A stretch of DNA of 54,558 nucleotides. Origin: Bacteroidales bacterium. Lineage in GTDB: Bacteria; Bacteroidota; Bacteroidia; Bacteroidales; UBA3824. The stretch is taken from contig JAFPYR010000081.1 in NCBI GenBank assembly GCA_017412115.1, positions 1 through 54,558 on the forward strand, written 5' to 3'. This document shows positions 19,495 through 28,336 of this stretch, in pieces. Positions within the stretch are counted from its first letter, which is position 1. Each line of letters begins with the position of its first letter. The translations under genes were made by a program, and so were the position numbers. The notes below the pieces were generated by a model. That model had not been told where the DNA came from. It saw nothing but the letters and a program-made list of their open reading frames with translations, and made no database searches.

Positions 19495-19854
19495 ATGAGA
19501 ACATTTAGATTCATATTATCGACTTTGGCATTAATTTTTGTTTTCAACGTTGTTAATGCACAGACAATTGAAAACGAGTCGGTAGGACTTGTAAGTTCAA
19601 ATTCGGAATCTACGGTTTCGCTTACCGAGACGGAAGCTCAGTTAGAGACTGTTAAGGTGTGGCCGCAAGTCTCGTCTATCAAAATTATGATAGATGTAGA
19701 AAATCTTCAGGAGGTGAACATCTATAGTTGTACCGGTCGTTTGGTAAAGACACAAAAGGTAGACAAAGGTCAGGGTATTAATATCGAAACTCTTATGCCG
19801 GGCGATTACACAGTAAAGGTCGGTAATAAGGTCGGTAGTTTTACTAAAAAATAA
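19495..19854 (+). CDS. Minimal secreted protein with type IX secretion C-terminal sorting domain
   Basis: A signal peptide (ends FNVVNAQ) is followed by only about 35 residues of low-complexity Ser/Glu/Thr sequence and then a C-terminal domain: VSSIKIMIDVENLQEVNIYS, CTGRLVKTQKV, GQGINIETLMPGDYTVKVGN and the final FTKK. These are the conserved elements of the type A Por secretion sorting signal. Normally this domain ends a large cargo; here there is almost no cargo. It could be a decoy, an anchor subunit, or the remains of a larger protein. Confidence 0.72.
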   Translation: MRTFRFILSTLALIFVFNVVNAQTIENESVGLVSSNSESTVSLTETEAQLETVKVWPQVSSIKIMIDVENLQEVNIYSCTGRLVKTQKVDKGQGINIETLMPGDYTVKVGNKVGSFTKK

Positions 19855-19887
19855 TATTTCTTAAACGGTTTGTGTTTTTCCCGATTG

Positions 19888-19914
19888 AGCAGAATTGATT
19901 AAAACAATTCTGCT
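19888..19914 (+). terminator. Intrinsic terminator after the T9SS-domain gene
   Basis: A 10-bp perfect stem (AGCAGAATTG and complement) with a 7-base A/T loop is followed by TTTGG. It lies 33 bases past the stop. Confidence 0.65.
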
Positions 19915-20000
19915 TTTGGTGTTTATGGACTATTGATAAGAAAGTTTTATTTTTTTAGAAAAAAAAGTTTTAACATTTTTTTAGTTTCCGAAAAAAAATC

Positions 20001-20008
20001 TAATTTTG
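20001..20008 (+). promoter_or_regulatory. Bacteroidota -7 box for the caspase-like gene
   Basis: TAATTTTG fits the -7 consensus and lies 40 bases upstream of the start at 20049. Confidence 0.5.
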
Positions 20009-20048
20009 TGCCTAAAGTAAAAAACAGATTTAAATAAAAAAATATAAA

Positions 20049-21578
20049 ATGATGAAAAAGATTTTATTCTTATTCCTTTCCCTGACACTATGGTTGTCAG
20101 TAAAGTCTCAAACCTTTTATGAAGTTTCTTATTTTGATGAGTTGGATTCAATGCAGTATTTGGGTCTTATGACATATTGGGACAATGAAAATATTACAGT
20201 GCGTTTTATTCAAGATGATGATCAAAGTGAGGAAATATCATATTGGGAATGTAATTATGCTTGTGAGTTTGAGAAAAAGGGTAAGGTTAATTACATGATT
20301 TTTAAGCCTATAGTAAAAAGGGATAAGGCTTCGGATGGGGCTTATCCTTATTTTATTTGGACTTGGACGAAAAAAGATGCTTCTGACCAATCAGAAAGTC
20401 CTTTCGTTGTTTTTGACATGAAACAGTTTGGTGACGATATGCAGACGGCGGAATATTTTGAAGAGATTTCTCTTGATGATATGGATGCCGAATATGTAGA
20501 GCAGTTTTATGACAAGGACGAGAAAATGTACTCGGTAATTATTGATGCTTGTAAATTAGTTCGTGAGCAAGACGGAAATGTTTCTACTTCAGTAGGTTCA
20601 AACGATGCTATTACGATGCACTTTATAATGGTAGCAGCAACTATGGACGAGTCTATTGGTGAATCAGTTGAAACTGATATTAAACTTGTAGAGCCGGAGT
20701 TTAAAAAATTTGCTGAGCAACTTAAAATCGGTTATGACGAGCAAATAATTTCCGGAAATGCGTTTTGTAAAGCTAATGTAGAGAAAGCTCTTAACAAATT
20801 GAATCCTAATCCGAATGATATTGTTGTATTTGTATATTCTGGACATGGTTTTAGGTTTGACGATGACACTGACGATTATCCTAATATGTTTTTGACTTAT
20901 GGAAGTGCTGATGATATGACAGCGGATGATTATATTGGAGTCTCTGATATTTTTAATAGTATTACCTCGAAGAAACCGAGATTGACTATTGTGATTTCAG
21001 ACTGTTGTAATTCAAAATTTGGTGTAACGCGTCAAGAGGTAGAATCATCTGCGCTTGCAGCAAGAGGCAATAAGAGTTATGATTTGGCAAAATTGAAAAA
21101 ACTTTTCATTGATTCTTACGGTAATATGAAGGTTACTGCGGCAAAAGCTGGTCAAGTAGCCTTGTGTGATGCAAAAGGCGGATATTTATTGACATCGTTT
21201 TTGAGTAATCTCCATAGTCAGATAAGTGCAGTTTCTGACAAAACACCGTCATGGCAAACGATTATAGAAAATTCGAGGGAGTATGTTAAACGCAAAACTA
21301 CGGGATTTGACGAAGCAGGTCGAGATAGGGATCCGCAAATAGTTGTCCGTTCGGTAAGTGTTAAGACTAAGAATTCAGACGGAGAACTTGAAGAAGAGGC
21401 TATACCTGCAAGTTTTTCGAGTGATATTAATCGCAATGACCAAACGAGTGAAGATGATGATTTGTTATTGGGATTGCTTTGTATTTTCTTACCGATTATT
21501 ATTATCATTGTTTTGATTGTGATTATTATCAGGATAATGATAAAACGCAACAAAAACAACAGAAATATAAGAAACTAA
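20049..21578 (+). CDS. Exported caspase-like (C14) cysteine protease with C-terminal membrane anchor
   Basis: The protein begins with a signal peptide (LFLFLSLTLWLSVKSQ). An N-terminal beta-rich region (about 25-185) precedes a caspase/metacaspase p20-like domain: the histidine is in VFVYSGHGFRF (about residue 266) and the cysteine in LTIVISDCCNS (about residue 319), both in the expected strand contexts. After VVRSVSVKTK there is an acidic linker, a very hydrophobic Ile/Leu/Val helix near residues 476-497 and a basic tail (KRNKNNRNIRN), so the protease would sit in the envelope facing the periplasm. Two start Mets are adjacent (20049, 20052). Substrate and role are unknown. Confidence 0.82.
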   Translation: MMKKILFLFLSLTLWLSVKSQTFYEVSYFDELDSMQYLGLMTYWDNENITVRFIQDDDQSEEISYWECNYACEFEKKGKVNYMIFKPIVKRDKASDGAYPYFIWTWTKKDASDQSESPFVVFDMKQFGDDMQTAEYFEEISLDDMDAEYVEQFYDKDEKMYSVIIDACKLVREQDGNVSTSVGSNDAITMHFIMVAATMDESIGESVETDIKLVEPEFKKFAEQLKIGYDEQIISGNAFCKANVEKALNKLNPNPNDIVVFVYSGHGFRFDDDTDDYPNMFLTYGSADDMTADDYIGVSDIFNSITSKKPRLTIVISDCCNSKFGVTRQEVESSALAARGNKSYDLAKLKKLFIDSYGNMKVTAAKAGQVALCDAKGGYLLTSFLSNLHSQISAVSDKTPSWQTIIENSREYVKRKTTGFDEAGRDRDPQIVVRSVSVKTKNSDGELEEEAIPASFSSDINRNDQTSEDDDLLLGLLCIFLPIIIIIVLIVIIIRIMIKRNKNNRNIRN

Positions 21579-21593
21579 ATTTTTCTAACGAAG

Positions 21594-21644
21594 AATAACA
21601 ACAAATAGAGCCGCAAAAATTTTGCGGCTCTATTTGTTGTTATT
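21594..21644. terminator. Long palindromic terminator between convergent genes
   Basis: Two perfect 25-base arms (with core AGAGCCGCAAAA and complement) flank one base. It separates the convergent caspase-like and AAA/PD-(D/E)XK genes and could stop transcription from both. Confidence 0.7.
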
Positions 21645-21685
21645 ATCGTCGATTGCTTGCATAATTCACAAAAATTAGCGAAAAA

Positions 21686-23263
21686 TTATTTTTCCACCTC
21701 CACAATTTCACACGTGTGCTTTTTCTTTTCATCGTAATTGATGCCGACAAAAAGCACTTTGCCGCTGAAATTGTCGAAAGCATGGAAATATTCCTTGTTT
21801 TGGATTTGAGCGACGGCACGGCTGGCGGTTTTGTTGGATTTGAGTTCAATAATCATCGGCGGATACTTGCTGTCGGCGTGCAACGGGGTGTAAATCAAGT
21901 CGGCAATTCCGTTTCCAGCGGAAGTCTCTTTGAAAACTGTGTAGTAATTTAGCGCATCGATAAATGCCAAATATACAGCCGAGGCAAGTGCCTGTTCGTT
22001 GTTGTAATTGCGGTGTGAGACAACGTGTATATGACTGCGGTTCAACGCCTTGGCAACTTCCGAACTATTTAGTTGGAGGGTCTGTTCGAGGAGTTCTTCC
22101 GAATCTTTGATGATTTTGTCTGTTACCTTGTATTCCTTCATCACGGAAAGAGCCCTGAACCATTCCTTACGCACTTCCTTGTTGGGTATGCGGCAGGTTT
22201 TAGTCTTGCAGTCGTATGCCAAATATCCGAGATGGGCGAGGTATGTGAAAGCGTCGTCCTTTACTATAAAATCTGTCATAGTGTTGAGGTACATCCCAAC
22301 ATCCACTTTGACATTTTCGCCCGAAACCATTTTAATAACGTCGTCCTTCATGCCGTCAAAATTACTCTGTAAACGGTCGGAAATCACTGAATACGATGAA
22401 GTTTTGTTCCAATGTCCTTCAAAACGGCGGTCTATGATACTTTTAACGACCGATTCTGGATTATAAACATCAAAATTGCCCAACTTATAACCTTGATACC
22501 AATTTTTACATTCTGTATGGTTGATTTGGTATGTTTCACAAAGTTTGACAACCTCCTCGTCGGTAAATCCCACAAATTCTGAGAGTTCCTTGGAATCAAG
22601 AATTGTGTATTCATTAAAATTATTGAGTTTGCTCTGAACCTTGTCCCTCACAACGGGCAGAATACCTGTGATGTAGGCGAGCGAGATTGCAGGCCGCAGC
22701 GTGTCGCTCTTGAAAAGTCCATTGAGGAACATAAGGTACTCATCGAAAAGTTCCTGTGGAATTTTCATGCGGACAAGCGAATCGTACTCGTCAAGAATGA
22801 TGACAAATGTTTCGTTGGTTTGTTCATAAACATCCTGAATGCAGTTGGCAATAGTGGCGTTTTTAGCGAACTCAATTTTAGGGAATTGCTGTTTGAACTC
22901 CCTGCGAACCCGTTCGGTAAGCAAAACCAACATTTTGTCTTTTTCTGGTGCGGTTTGATACTCACCTGCAACGTCTATCTTTATGAAATTGAGTTTGTTG
23001 AGGTATTTTTCGTAATTGTCCGCCTTTGAAATCTTCAAATCCTTGAAAATTTCCCTCGAATCGCAACCTTTGGAATAGTATGCGCACAACATGTTTGCCG
23101 CAAGGGTCTTTCCAAACCGTCGCGGACGCGATACGCAGATATATTGGTTGCCCTTGTCGATAAACTTGTTTAATTCGCTGATTAACATTGTTTTATCAAC
23201 GTAAATATCGGCTGACAAAATCTTCGTGAAGCCGATGTTGCTTGGATTGAGGTAGAGTCCCAT
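21686..23263 (-). CDS. AAA-ATPase-like / PD-(D/E)XK nuclease family protein
   Basis: A 525-residue two-domain protein. The N-terminal ATPase has a Walker-A-like SRPRRFGKTLAANMLCAYY (about residue 45) and Walker B FVIILDEYDSLV (about 155). The C-terminal PD-(D/E)XK domain has GNGIADLIYTP then PPMIIELKSNK, giving the D-ExK active-site pattern. This is a multi-copy family in Bacteroidota with unproven function, often thought to be linked to mobile elements or defence. Base use is richer in G and C than the lipoprotein genes to its left. The start MGLYLNPSNIGF is typical of the family. Confidence 0.9.
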   Translation of the reverse strand: MGLYLNPSNIGFTKILSADIYVDKTMLISELNKFIDKGNQYICVSRPRRFGKTLAANMLCAYYSKGCDSREIFKDLKISKADNYEKYLNKLNFIKIDVAGEYQTAPEKDKMLVLLTERVRREFKQQFPKIEFAKNATIANCIQDVYEQTNETFVIILDEYDSLVRMKIPQELFDEYLMFLNGLFKSDTLRPAISLAYITGILPVVRDKVQSKLNNFNEYTILDSKELSEFVGFTDEEVVKLCETYQINHTECKNWYQGYKLGNFDVYNPESVVKSIIDRRFEGHWNKTSSYSVISDRLQSNFDGMKDDVIKMVSGENVKVDVGMYLNTMTDFIVKDDAFTYLAHLGYLAYDCKTKTCRIPNKEVRKEWFRALSVMKEYKVTDKIIKDSEELLEQTLQLNSSEVAKALNRSHIHVVSHRNYNNEQALASAVYLAFIDALNYYTVFKETSAGNGIADLIYTPLHADSKYPPMIIELKSNKTASRAVAQIQNKEYFHAFDNFSGKVLFVGINYDEKKKHTCEIVEVEK

Positions 23264-23343
23264 GATCGGTTAACTTTTATAGTTTTCGGCAAAGGTATTA
23301 AAAATTTTGTGTAAAAAGTTTTTTTGTTTCGAAAAAACTTTTT

Positions 23344-23560
23344 TTAATTTGCGGTGTTCAAATCCAACGAAACTTTCGGGCGGACGAGGATGAGGACAGA
23401 CTTACTTCCGCCATAAAATCCATCCTTCCAACCAAACCAAAAACCGTAATCACATTGTTCGCAAACTTGAAACACGTATCCAAATTCGTCAAGAAAATGT
23501 GAGAGTACAGCATACAAGTTCGTCAACAAATCAAATTGACAACCTTTTGTTTTTTCCCAA
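23344..23560 (-). pseudogene. Unrecognised gene remnant
   Basis: An open stretch read on the minus strand, beginning about 23580 without a start (GNDWEKTKGCQFDLLTNLYA) and continuing to QCDYGFWFGWKDGFYGGSKS and VLILVRPK before a stop at 23344. It looks like the C-terminal part of a protein. It overlaps in sequence with the end of the MNT remnant but in another frame. I do not recognise the family. With the two remnants upstream it forms a graveyard of about 0.7 kb. Confidence 0.35.
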
Positions 23561-23713
23561 TCATTCCCGCTCCCAAATCACAACTCCTCGTCTCCTGATG
23601 TGGTCTATCAAATCAGGATTTGTGATTGACGAAAAGATTGAAACGTCGAACATATACGGCAAATCGCTTTCGTAGAGCAAATCTTGAATTTGGAAAAGGT
23701 CGGCGAGGTTGAG
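23561..23713 (-). pseudogene. C-terminal remnant of MNT-type nucleotidyltransferase (HI0073 family)
   Basis: The frame reads LNLADLFQIQDLLYESDLPY then MFDVSIFSSITNPDLIDHIR and ends RRRGVVIWERE. This is the ending of HI0073-like nucleotidyltransferases, which in intact members follows a GSRA...DxD catalytic motif. That motif and about 50 residues are gone. It begins directly after the stop of the HEPN-like partner. It is not expected to be functional. Confidence 0.65.
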
Positions 23714-23714
23714 A

Positions 23715-24020
23715 TTAGAACGATTTCATTTTCTCCTCAAAATCAAGGAACAATTTCACGTAACTATTTTTGATTTTTTCGGCAATGTCATTTGCGGTTT
23801 CTTGATTGTAATCGTGGGACGTTAGGTTTCGGGCGTTGATGGTTTCCATCCACAACGCATCCGAAATCAAATCTTGACGCAATGCGTACCTTATAGCATC
23901 GCGAGAACCACGGATTTCATTAGCACCCTGATATGCCGCATAATCTTTCATAACATTCCACGCCAATTCGTGCGTAAACTCAAACCTTTGAATACGACCC
24001 TCGTTTACAATATTTTTCAA
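23715..24020 (-). pseudogene. N-terminally truncated HI0074-family (HEPN) nucleotidyltransferase partner
   Basis: The sequence EGRIQRFEFTHELAWNVMKD then GSRDAIRYALRQDLISD and NARNLTSHDYNQETANDIAE is the core of HI0074 proteins, the HEPN partner of MNT nucleotidyltransferases in a toxin-antitoxin-like pair. The usual first 35-40 residues are missing. The frame is open back to the stop codon of the iron-sulfur gene at 24033 with no ATG, only a TTG at 24020. A deletion joining it to the neighbouring gene is likely. Confidence 0.7.
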
Positions 24021-24032
24021 ATCTAAATCTTT

Positions 24033-25805
24033 TTACTCCATATTTTCCACTACGATTTCCGCTAAATCTTTGACGGGCAGAACATTTGTTTTGGCAAATG
24101 TTTTTTTGCAAAGCGGACACGCCGTAACAACATAGTCAGGTTCGTAAGACGAAAATTCCTGCATAACTTGTGATGACAAAACGTCACGTTCCTCCATCGA
24201 AATCTTCATGTTTGCTAAACTACCGCCGCAACACTGAGCCTTCTCCCTTTCTTGCTCCATAGGAATTAAACCCATCGCCGCTTCAATAACTTCACGCGGC
24301 TCATCGTAAATGCCGCTGCCTCGTCCTAACTCACACGGGTCATGATAAACCGCTTTCTTGTCTGAATGATTCAGTTGAAGTTTACCGCTCTTTATCAAAT
24401 CCAAAATATATTCCGAATGATGACGAATCTTTACATTAGGCAACATATAGTCCTCTTTGAAAACCTTATAACATATCGGACACGAAACAATCAACGTCGA
24501 AGCACCAGAATCCAAAATCAATTTCTGATTGTTGGCAATCAATTTTTCCGCCGCGTCAAACTGTCCTGCTAACATTAACGGACGTCCGCAACACGGGGCT
24601 TTGTTCTCGTCCATAAACCATAAATTCTCCCCCGCTTTGTCAAAAATCTTTAACATCGCTTTCTTAATCGCCGGCGTTAAATGCGTCATACAACCCGCAA
24701 AATATATTGTGTCGGCTTTCTTCGCAACGCCTGTTTTTAAATAATCGTATGACGAATTGTACTGCTTTGTAGTTTCAATTCGTTGCGTGATTCTAAGCCT
24801 ATTAACGTCAATGCCGACAGGACAAACCTCCTGACATTTTCCACACAAAAGACAATTAAACAAGACTTCATCGCTTAACGTTTTGTTGCGGATATTTTTT
24901 AAAACATATACCGATTGTGAATTTTTTATGCCGGCTAAATTTAATTGGCAAGCGTCAATACAAACACCACAACGCGAACAACTATAAACCTCCGCTAACG
25001 TAAAAGTATTGATTCTGCGCTCTTTGAGTTGAACGCCCCAATTACGCAAGAAAATCAAATTTATCTCAGCCGGAATGTGCATATATCTCGTGTAAGGCAT
25101 TGCAACAAAGAAAGTTCCGAGTGCCAAAGAATATGCTAACCAAAGCGGTTTTAAACAGTCTTCAAGATACAAATATTCGTTAAAAAATGCTCCGATAGCG
25201 TTGAAAAACGGACTTCCGTTTTGATAAACACCCGCTGAAAAAGTTTCACACAAAAATCTTAACGGGAAAATAAGCCACAAAGCCGTCAGCGCGATATGGT
25301 CGCCGTATTTCATTCTTGTGGTTTTTTTCATGCCGAAACTTTTGCTGCGGAATCTCTTGAAATATGCCAAAAATACGCCTGAAAGAACAAACATCAACAA
25401 CAATTCCATTGCCCAAGCGTAAAACGTATGTCCCGGGAAATCAGCATTTTCTGTTACATAATATCTAAAAAAAACCGACTTTTGAAACGGAAAAAACATC
25501 GTCCCGAAATATGACGAGGCCTCAAAATGTCCGACAACAATCAGCAAAAACCATCCGAAAGCCAAACTCATGTGCATATAGCCGAGCAAACGATTGACTT
25601 TAAACATTTTAAAGTGCAAAAGTCCTTCCCTAACGCTTTCCAAAATTGAGTCAAGTGTTTTTGAAGTAAAAAAGTTTTTTCTGACACGAATTTTGTCAAT
25701 TTTTGACAGACCGACAAACCATTTTACGAACCTGAAAATGATTACGCCGAAAAGATAAATCGCGCCTATTAAAAACGGTATATAAAACCAATTTGAAAAT
25801 TCCAT
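24033..25805 (-). CDS. Membrane-bound heterodisulfide-reductase-like protein (cytochrome-b-type helices + HdrD)
   Basis: The protein of 590 residues has an N-terminal membrane domain of about five to six helices (1-250) with histidines suited to haem binding, as in NarI/HdrE. Then come two ferredoxin motifs, CSRCGVCIDACQ and CLLCGKCQEVCP, and two CCG domains, CCGRP...CPICYK and CCGGS...CPLCKK, typical of HdrD/GlpC. It would pass electrons between a quinone in the membrane and a cytosolic partner. It is the last gene of a five-gene operon and its start overlaps the stop of the small ferredoxin-like gene by one base. The true partner and direction of electron flow are unknown. Confidence 0.85.
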   Translation of the reverse strand: MEFSNWFYIPFLIGAIYLFGVIIFRFVKWFVGLSKIDKIRVRKNFFTSKTLDSILESVREGLLHFKMFKVNRLLGYMHMSLAFGWFLLIVVGHFEASSYFGTMFFPFQKSVFFRYYVTENADFPGHTFYAWAMELLLMFVLSGVFLAYFKRFRSKSFGMKKTTRMKYGDHIALTALWLIFPLRFLCETFSAGVYQNGSPFFNAIGAFFNEYLYLEDCLKPLWLAYSLALGTFFVAMPYTRYMHIPAEINLIFLRNWGVQLKERRINTFTLAEVYSCSRCGVCIDACQLNLAGIKNSQSVYVLKNIRNKTLSDEVLFNCLLCGKCQEVCPVGIDVNRLRITQRIETTKQYNSSYDYLKTGVAKKADTIYFAGCMTHLTPAIKKAMLKIFDKAGENLWFMDENKAPCCGRPLMLAGQFDAAEKLIANNQKLILDSGASTLIVSCPICYKVFKEDYMLPNVKIRHHSEYILDLIKSGKLQLNHSDKKAVYHDPCELGRGSGIYDEPREVIEAAMGLIPMEQEREKAQCCGGSLANMKISMEERDVLSSQVMQEFSSYEPDYVVTACPLCKKTFAKTNVLPVKDLAEIVVENME

Positions 25806-26143
25806 TATTTTAAATCTTTATGATTGACCAACGCTTTTTTAATTAACATTGCAACGTTTCTTAAATTAACGCCACGGGGACAAACCAACATACATTTGCC
25901 GCAAAGCATACATTTGTTGATTTCGGTTTGAAGGTTTTCGATTTCGCCCCGCCTTAACATTATTTGCATACGTCTGACGTTGAAATCCGTTAAATTTCCT
26001 GCACTGCAAGTAGCGGTACAGCCGCCGCACGACATACAAACCAACATTGATTTTTCGTGCTGCAAAACGTATTTGAGGATTTTGGTGTCGAACTTGTCAA
26101 ACTCAATAACCCTCGTTTCTATTGTTGAAAATCCGAAATCCAT
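25805..26143 (-). CDS. HdrC-like 4Fe-4S dicluster protein (second copy)
   Basis: A 112-residue cytosolic protein with two four-cysteine motifs, CMSCGGCTATCSAGN and CMLCGKCMLVCPRG, as in HdrC and QmoC N-termini. The first motif lacks the usual proline after the last Cys. It sits 5 bases after the FAD gene and overlaps the membrane subunit by one base, so it likely connects the flavoprotein to the membrane protein. Confidence 0.87.
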   Translation of the reverse strand: MDFGFSTIETRVIEFDKFDTKILKYVLQHEKSMLVCMSCGGCTATCSAGNLTDFNVRRMQIMLRRGEIENLQTEINKCMLCGKCMLVCPRGVNLRNVAMLIKKALVNHKDLK

Positions 26144-26148
26144 TGATT

Positions 26149-27165
26149 TTAAAGGGTTTTAAGATATTCATTAACTTGATATGCCGAACTTCTGGCATTT
26201 TCGATTGTCTCCTTAATTGACATTGGAGAAATACACGTCCCGGCTGCAAAAACGCCTTTTTCTGACAAAATTCCTGCTCCGATATGAAAATCTTTTGACT
26301 TCAAAAAGCCAGATTCTTCTTGTTCAACACCGAATTTTTTAGCGATTTCGGTCGTATTTTTCTTGGTTTCCATGCCGGCTAAAAGGACAATCATGTCAAG
26401 TTTCATTTTCATCGGACGACCCGACAATGTATCTTCCGTTTTAATGGACAGTCTGCCATCGCTATTTTCAGAAACCTCTGATACTCTGCCTCTTATAAAC
26501 TGAATGTTGTAATGCGTTTGAGCCTGACGATAAAGTTCTTCAAAGAATTTGTCATACATTCTCAAATCCATATAAAAGCACAAAATTTGTGTTTCAGGTA
26601 AGAATTTTGACAATTCGATTGCTTGTTTTACGCCTGTTACGCAGCACACTTTTGAACAATACATATTATGACATTTTTCGTCTCTTGACCCGACACAATG
26701 TACAACGGCGATTCTTTCGGGCGTTTTGCCGGTTGAGGTTAAGAAATTTTTGTCTTTGAAACGCTGTTCAAGGTCAGCCTGAGTGATAACGTTGTCATAA
26801 ATTTTGTAGCCGAGTTCTTCTTTGCGGGTTGCATCAAAAAGTTCGTAGCCCGTTGCAAGTACCACAGCGTCAGCGGCATAACGGACATTACCTGTGTAAA
26901 TATACCAACCCTCGCCGTTTTTTTCGGCCTTTTCAACCGTTGAATTGAGTTTTATTTCGATGTCATAATTTTTTAAACGGTTTTGATAATATTCAATCAA
27001 TTCTTTCGATTTTTTGAAATCGGGGAAAAGACAATACCAGTTGTTAAGTTTGCCGAAAAGTTTGTTATCACGTTCTATGATTGTAATGCGATTGCCGTTT
27101 TCAGCCAAAGCACAGGCTGTTTCAACACCGGCAATTCCGCCGCCTATTATTACTATATTCTTCAT
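26149..27165 (-). CDS. HdrA/QmoA-like FAD-dependent oxidoreductase
   Basis: Flavoprotein with the dinucleotide motif IVIIGGGIAGVETACALAEN at the N-terminus, VLATGYELFD in the middle, and CVGSRDEKCHNMYCSKVCC, the cysteine-rich segment that in HdrA binds an iron-sulfur cluster. The end has GVFAAGTCISPMSIKETI, the second FAD-binding motif. At 338 residues it is the short, single-FAD form without the ferredoxin domains of methanogen HdrA. It lies in the middle of the operon, between the HdrB-like and second HdrC-like genes. Confidence 0.87.
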   Translation of the reverse strand: MKNIVIIGGGIAGVETACALAENGNRITIIERDNKLFGKLNNWYCLFPDFKKSKELIEYYQNRLKNYDIEIKLNSTVEKAEKNGEGWYIYTGNVRYAADAVVLATGYELFDATRKEELGYKIYDNVITQADLEQRFKDKNFLTSTGKTPERIAVVHCVGSRDEKCHNMYCSKVCCVTGVKQAIELSKFLPETQILCFYMDLRMYDKFFEELYRQAQTHYNIQFIRGRVSEVSENSDGRLSIKTEDTLSGRPMKMKLDMIVLLAGMETKKNTTEIAKKFGVEQEESGFLKSKDFHIGAGILSEKGVFAAGTCISPMSIKETIENARSSAYQVNEYLKTL

Positions 27166-27226
27166 TTTTAATTAATTATTAGTTTTAACAACGAAAAAAC
27201 GTTTGTTTCAACTTTCAATTGTCAAT

Positions 27227-28282
27227 TTATTTACACTGTTTTGGCGTGTAAGAGCCGATTGTTTTGCCGGTTTTGGTTTTGTACATTTTGTCGTTATCGT
27301 ATTTAACGCCGATTTTATCCAAAAACGGGCGGACGTCGATTTGGTGCATTTGAAGTCCTAAATCCCACGGGTCATAACCTAAAACTAAACCTGCCATTTC
27401 TTCGTATGTGAAAACGGGAATAAAACCGTTATCTTTTCCGTAACGTTTGCCTTCCATCTCGTTCATAACGTATTGCCAACGGTCAAGAAACATTGCGCAA
27501 CCCGGACAATTTGTTAAAATGGCATCGGGTTCGTACGGTTTCATAGACTCGAATTTCTTTTTGGAGTTTGACAAAGAGTAGCCTCTGTTAGCCTGAACCA
27601 AATATTGACGGAATCCGAATCCGCAACAATGTCTTCTTTCGGGATAATCGACCGTCTGACCGCCCCAAGCCTTAATCATGCCTTGAAGCACTTGCGTAAA
27701 TTCAGCACCGCCTTCGCCTTTTTCGGGGAACATTTTGGCGTAATGACAACCGATATGATCAACGATTTTTAGCGGTTCGCCGGTTTTGTGATTAATGAGC
27801 GGAAACTTCATTTTTCCGGCGATAATCATTCGATTGTTGTAAATGATGTCGGAAGTGTGAGCGATATTTTCCGGCAATTCAAATTCTCTTCCCGTTGCTT
27901 TTTTTAGAAAAGTTCTGATTTTTTCAAGTTGCTGGGGATAATGTTTCCATGTTTCGGTGATTTCGATGTACATTCCGAAACTTGTTACGCACGAGGCAAC
28001 AAAATTTTTCAAGCCTTGTGCTGACATTAACGAAAACTGTCGCGCCACAACAGTCTGAATCGTGTCAAAAGGCACAACGTCAGAATGATAACCGATACCC
28101 GTACAAGTGGTGTGATGCGGGTCGTCGTAAATGGTTTTGTTGAGGTCGTCTTTGAGAATTTTCAGGAACGTCACCTCCGAACCCGGAAAAAAGTTTTGGC
28201 GTATGCAACTGCGTGCATAATAGAAATTGTTTTCAGCAATTTCTTTGTGATAATTTTTGCTAACTTTATATGTAGTATTCAT
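27227..28282 (-). CDS. HdrB-like CCG-domain protein
   Basis: A 351-residue cytosolic protein with cysteines in two CCG-like regions: the first contains HIGCHYAKMFP and HCCGFGFRQYL, the second LTNCPGCAMFLDRWQ. In HdrB these hold the non-cubane cluster pair at the disulfide-reducing site. The N-terminal half has YARSCIRQNFFPGSE and HTTCTGIGYHSD, which may supply the first domain. Upstream lies the first HdrC-like gene, downstream the flavoprotein. The physiological disulfide is unknown since coenzyme M and B are not expected here. Confidence 0.82.
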   Translation of the reverse strand: MNTTYKVSKNYHKEIAENNFYYARSCIRQNFFPGSEVTFLKILKDDLNKTIYDDPHHTTCTGIGYHSDVVPFDTIQTVVARQFSLMSAQGLKNFVASCVTSFGMYIEITETWKHYPQQLEKIRTFLKKATGREFELPENIAHTSDIIYNNRMIIAGKMKFPLINHKTGEPLKIVDHIGCHYAKMFPEKGEGGAEFTQVLQGMIKAWGGQTVDYPERRHCCGFGFRQYLVQANRGYSLSNSKKKFESMKPYEPDAILTNCPGCAMFLDRWQYVMNEMEGKRYGKDNGFIPVFTYEEMAGLVLGYDPWDLGLQMHQIDVRPFLDKIGVKYDNDKMYKTKTGKTIGSYTPKQCK

Positions 28283-28292
28283 CTTTAATTAC

Positions 28293-28336
28293 GAATTGTG
28301 AATTGTTAATTGTCAATTATTAATTGTCAATTAATT
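28293..28336. repeat. AATTGTCAATT-type short repeat array in the hdr-like operon
   Basis: The 53-base gap between the two first genes of the operon is filled with variants of AATTGTGAATT and AATTGTCAATT. The same units occur in many gaps of the prophage. Confidence 0.7.
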
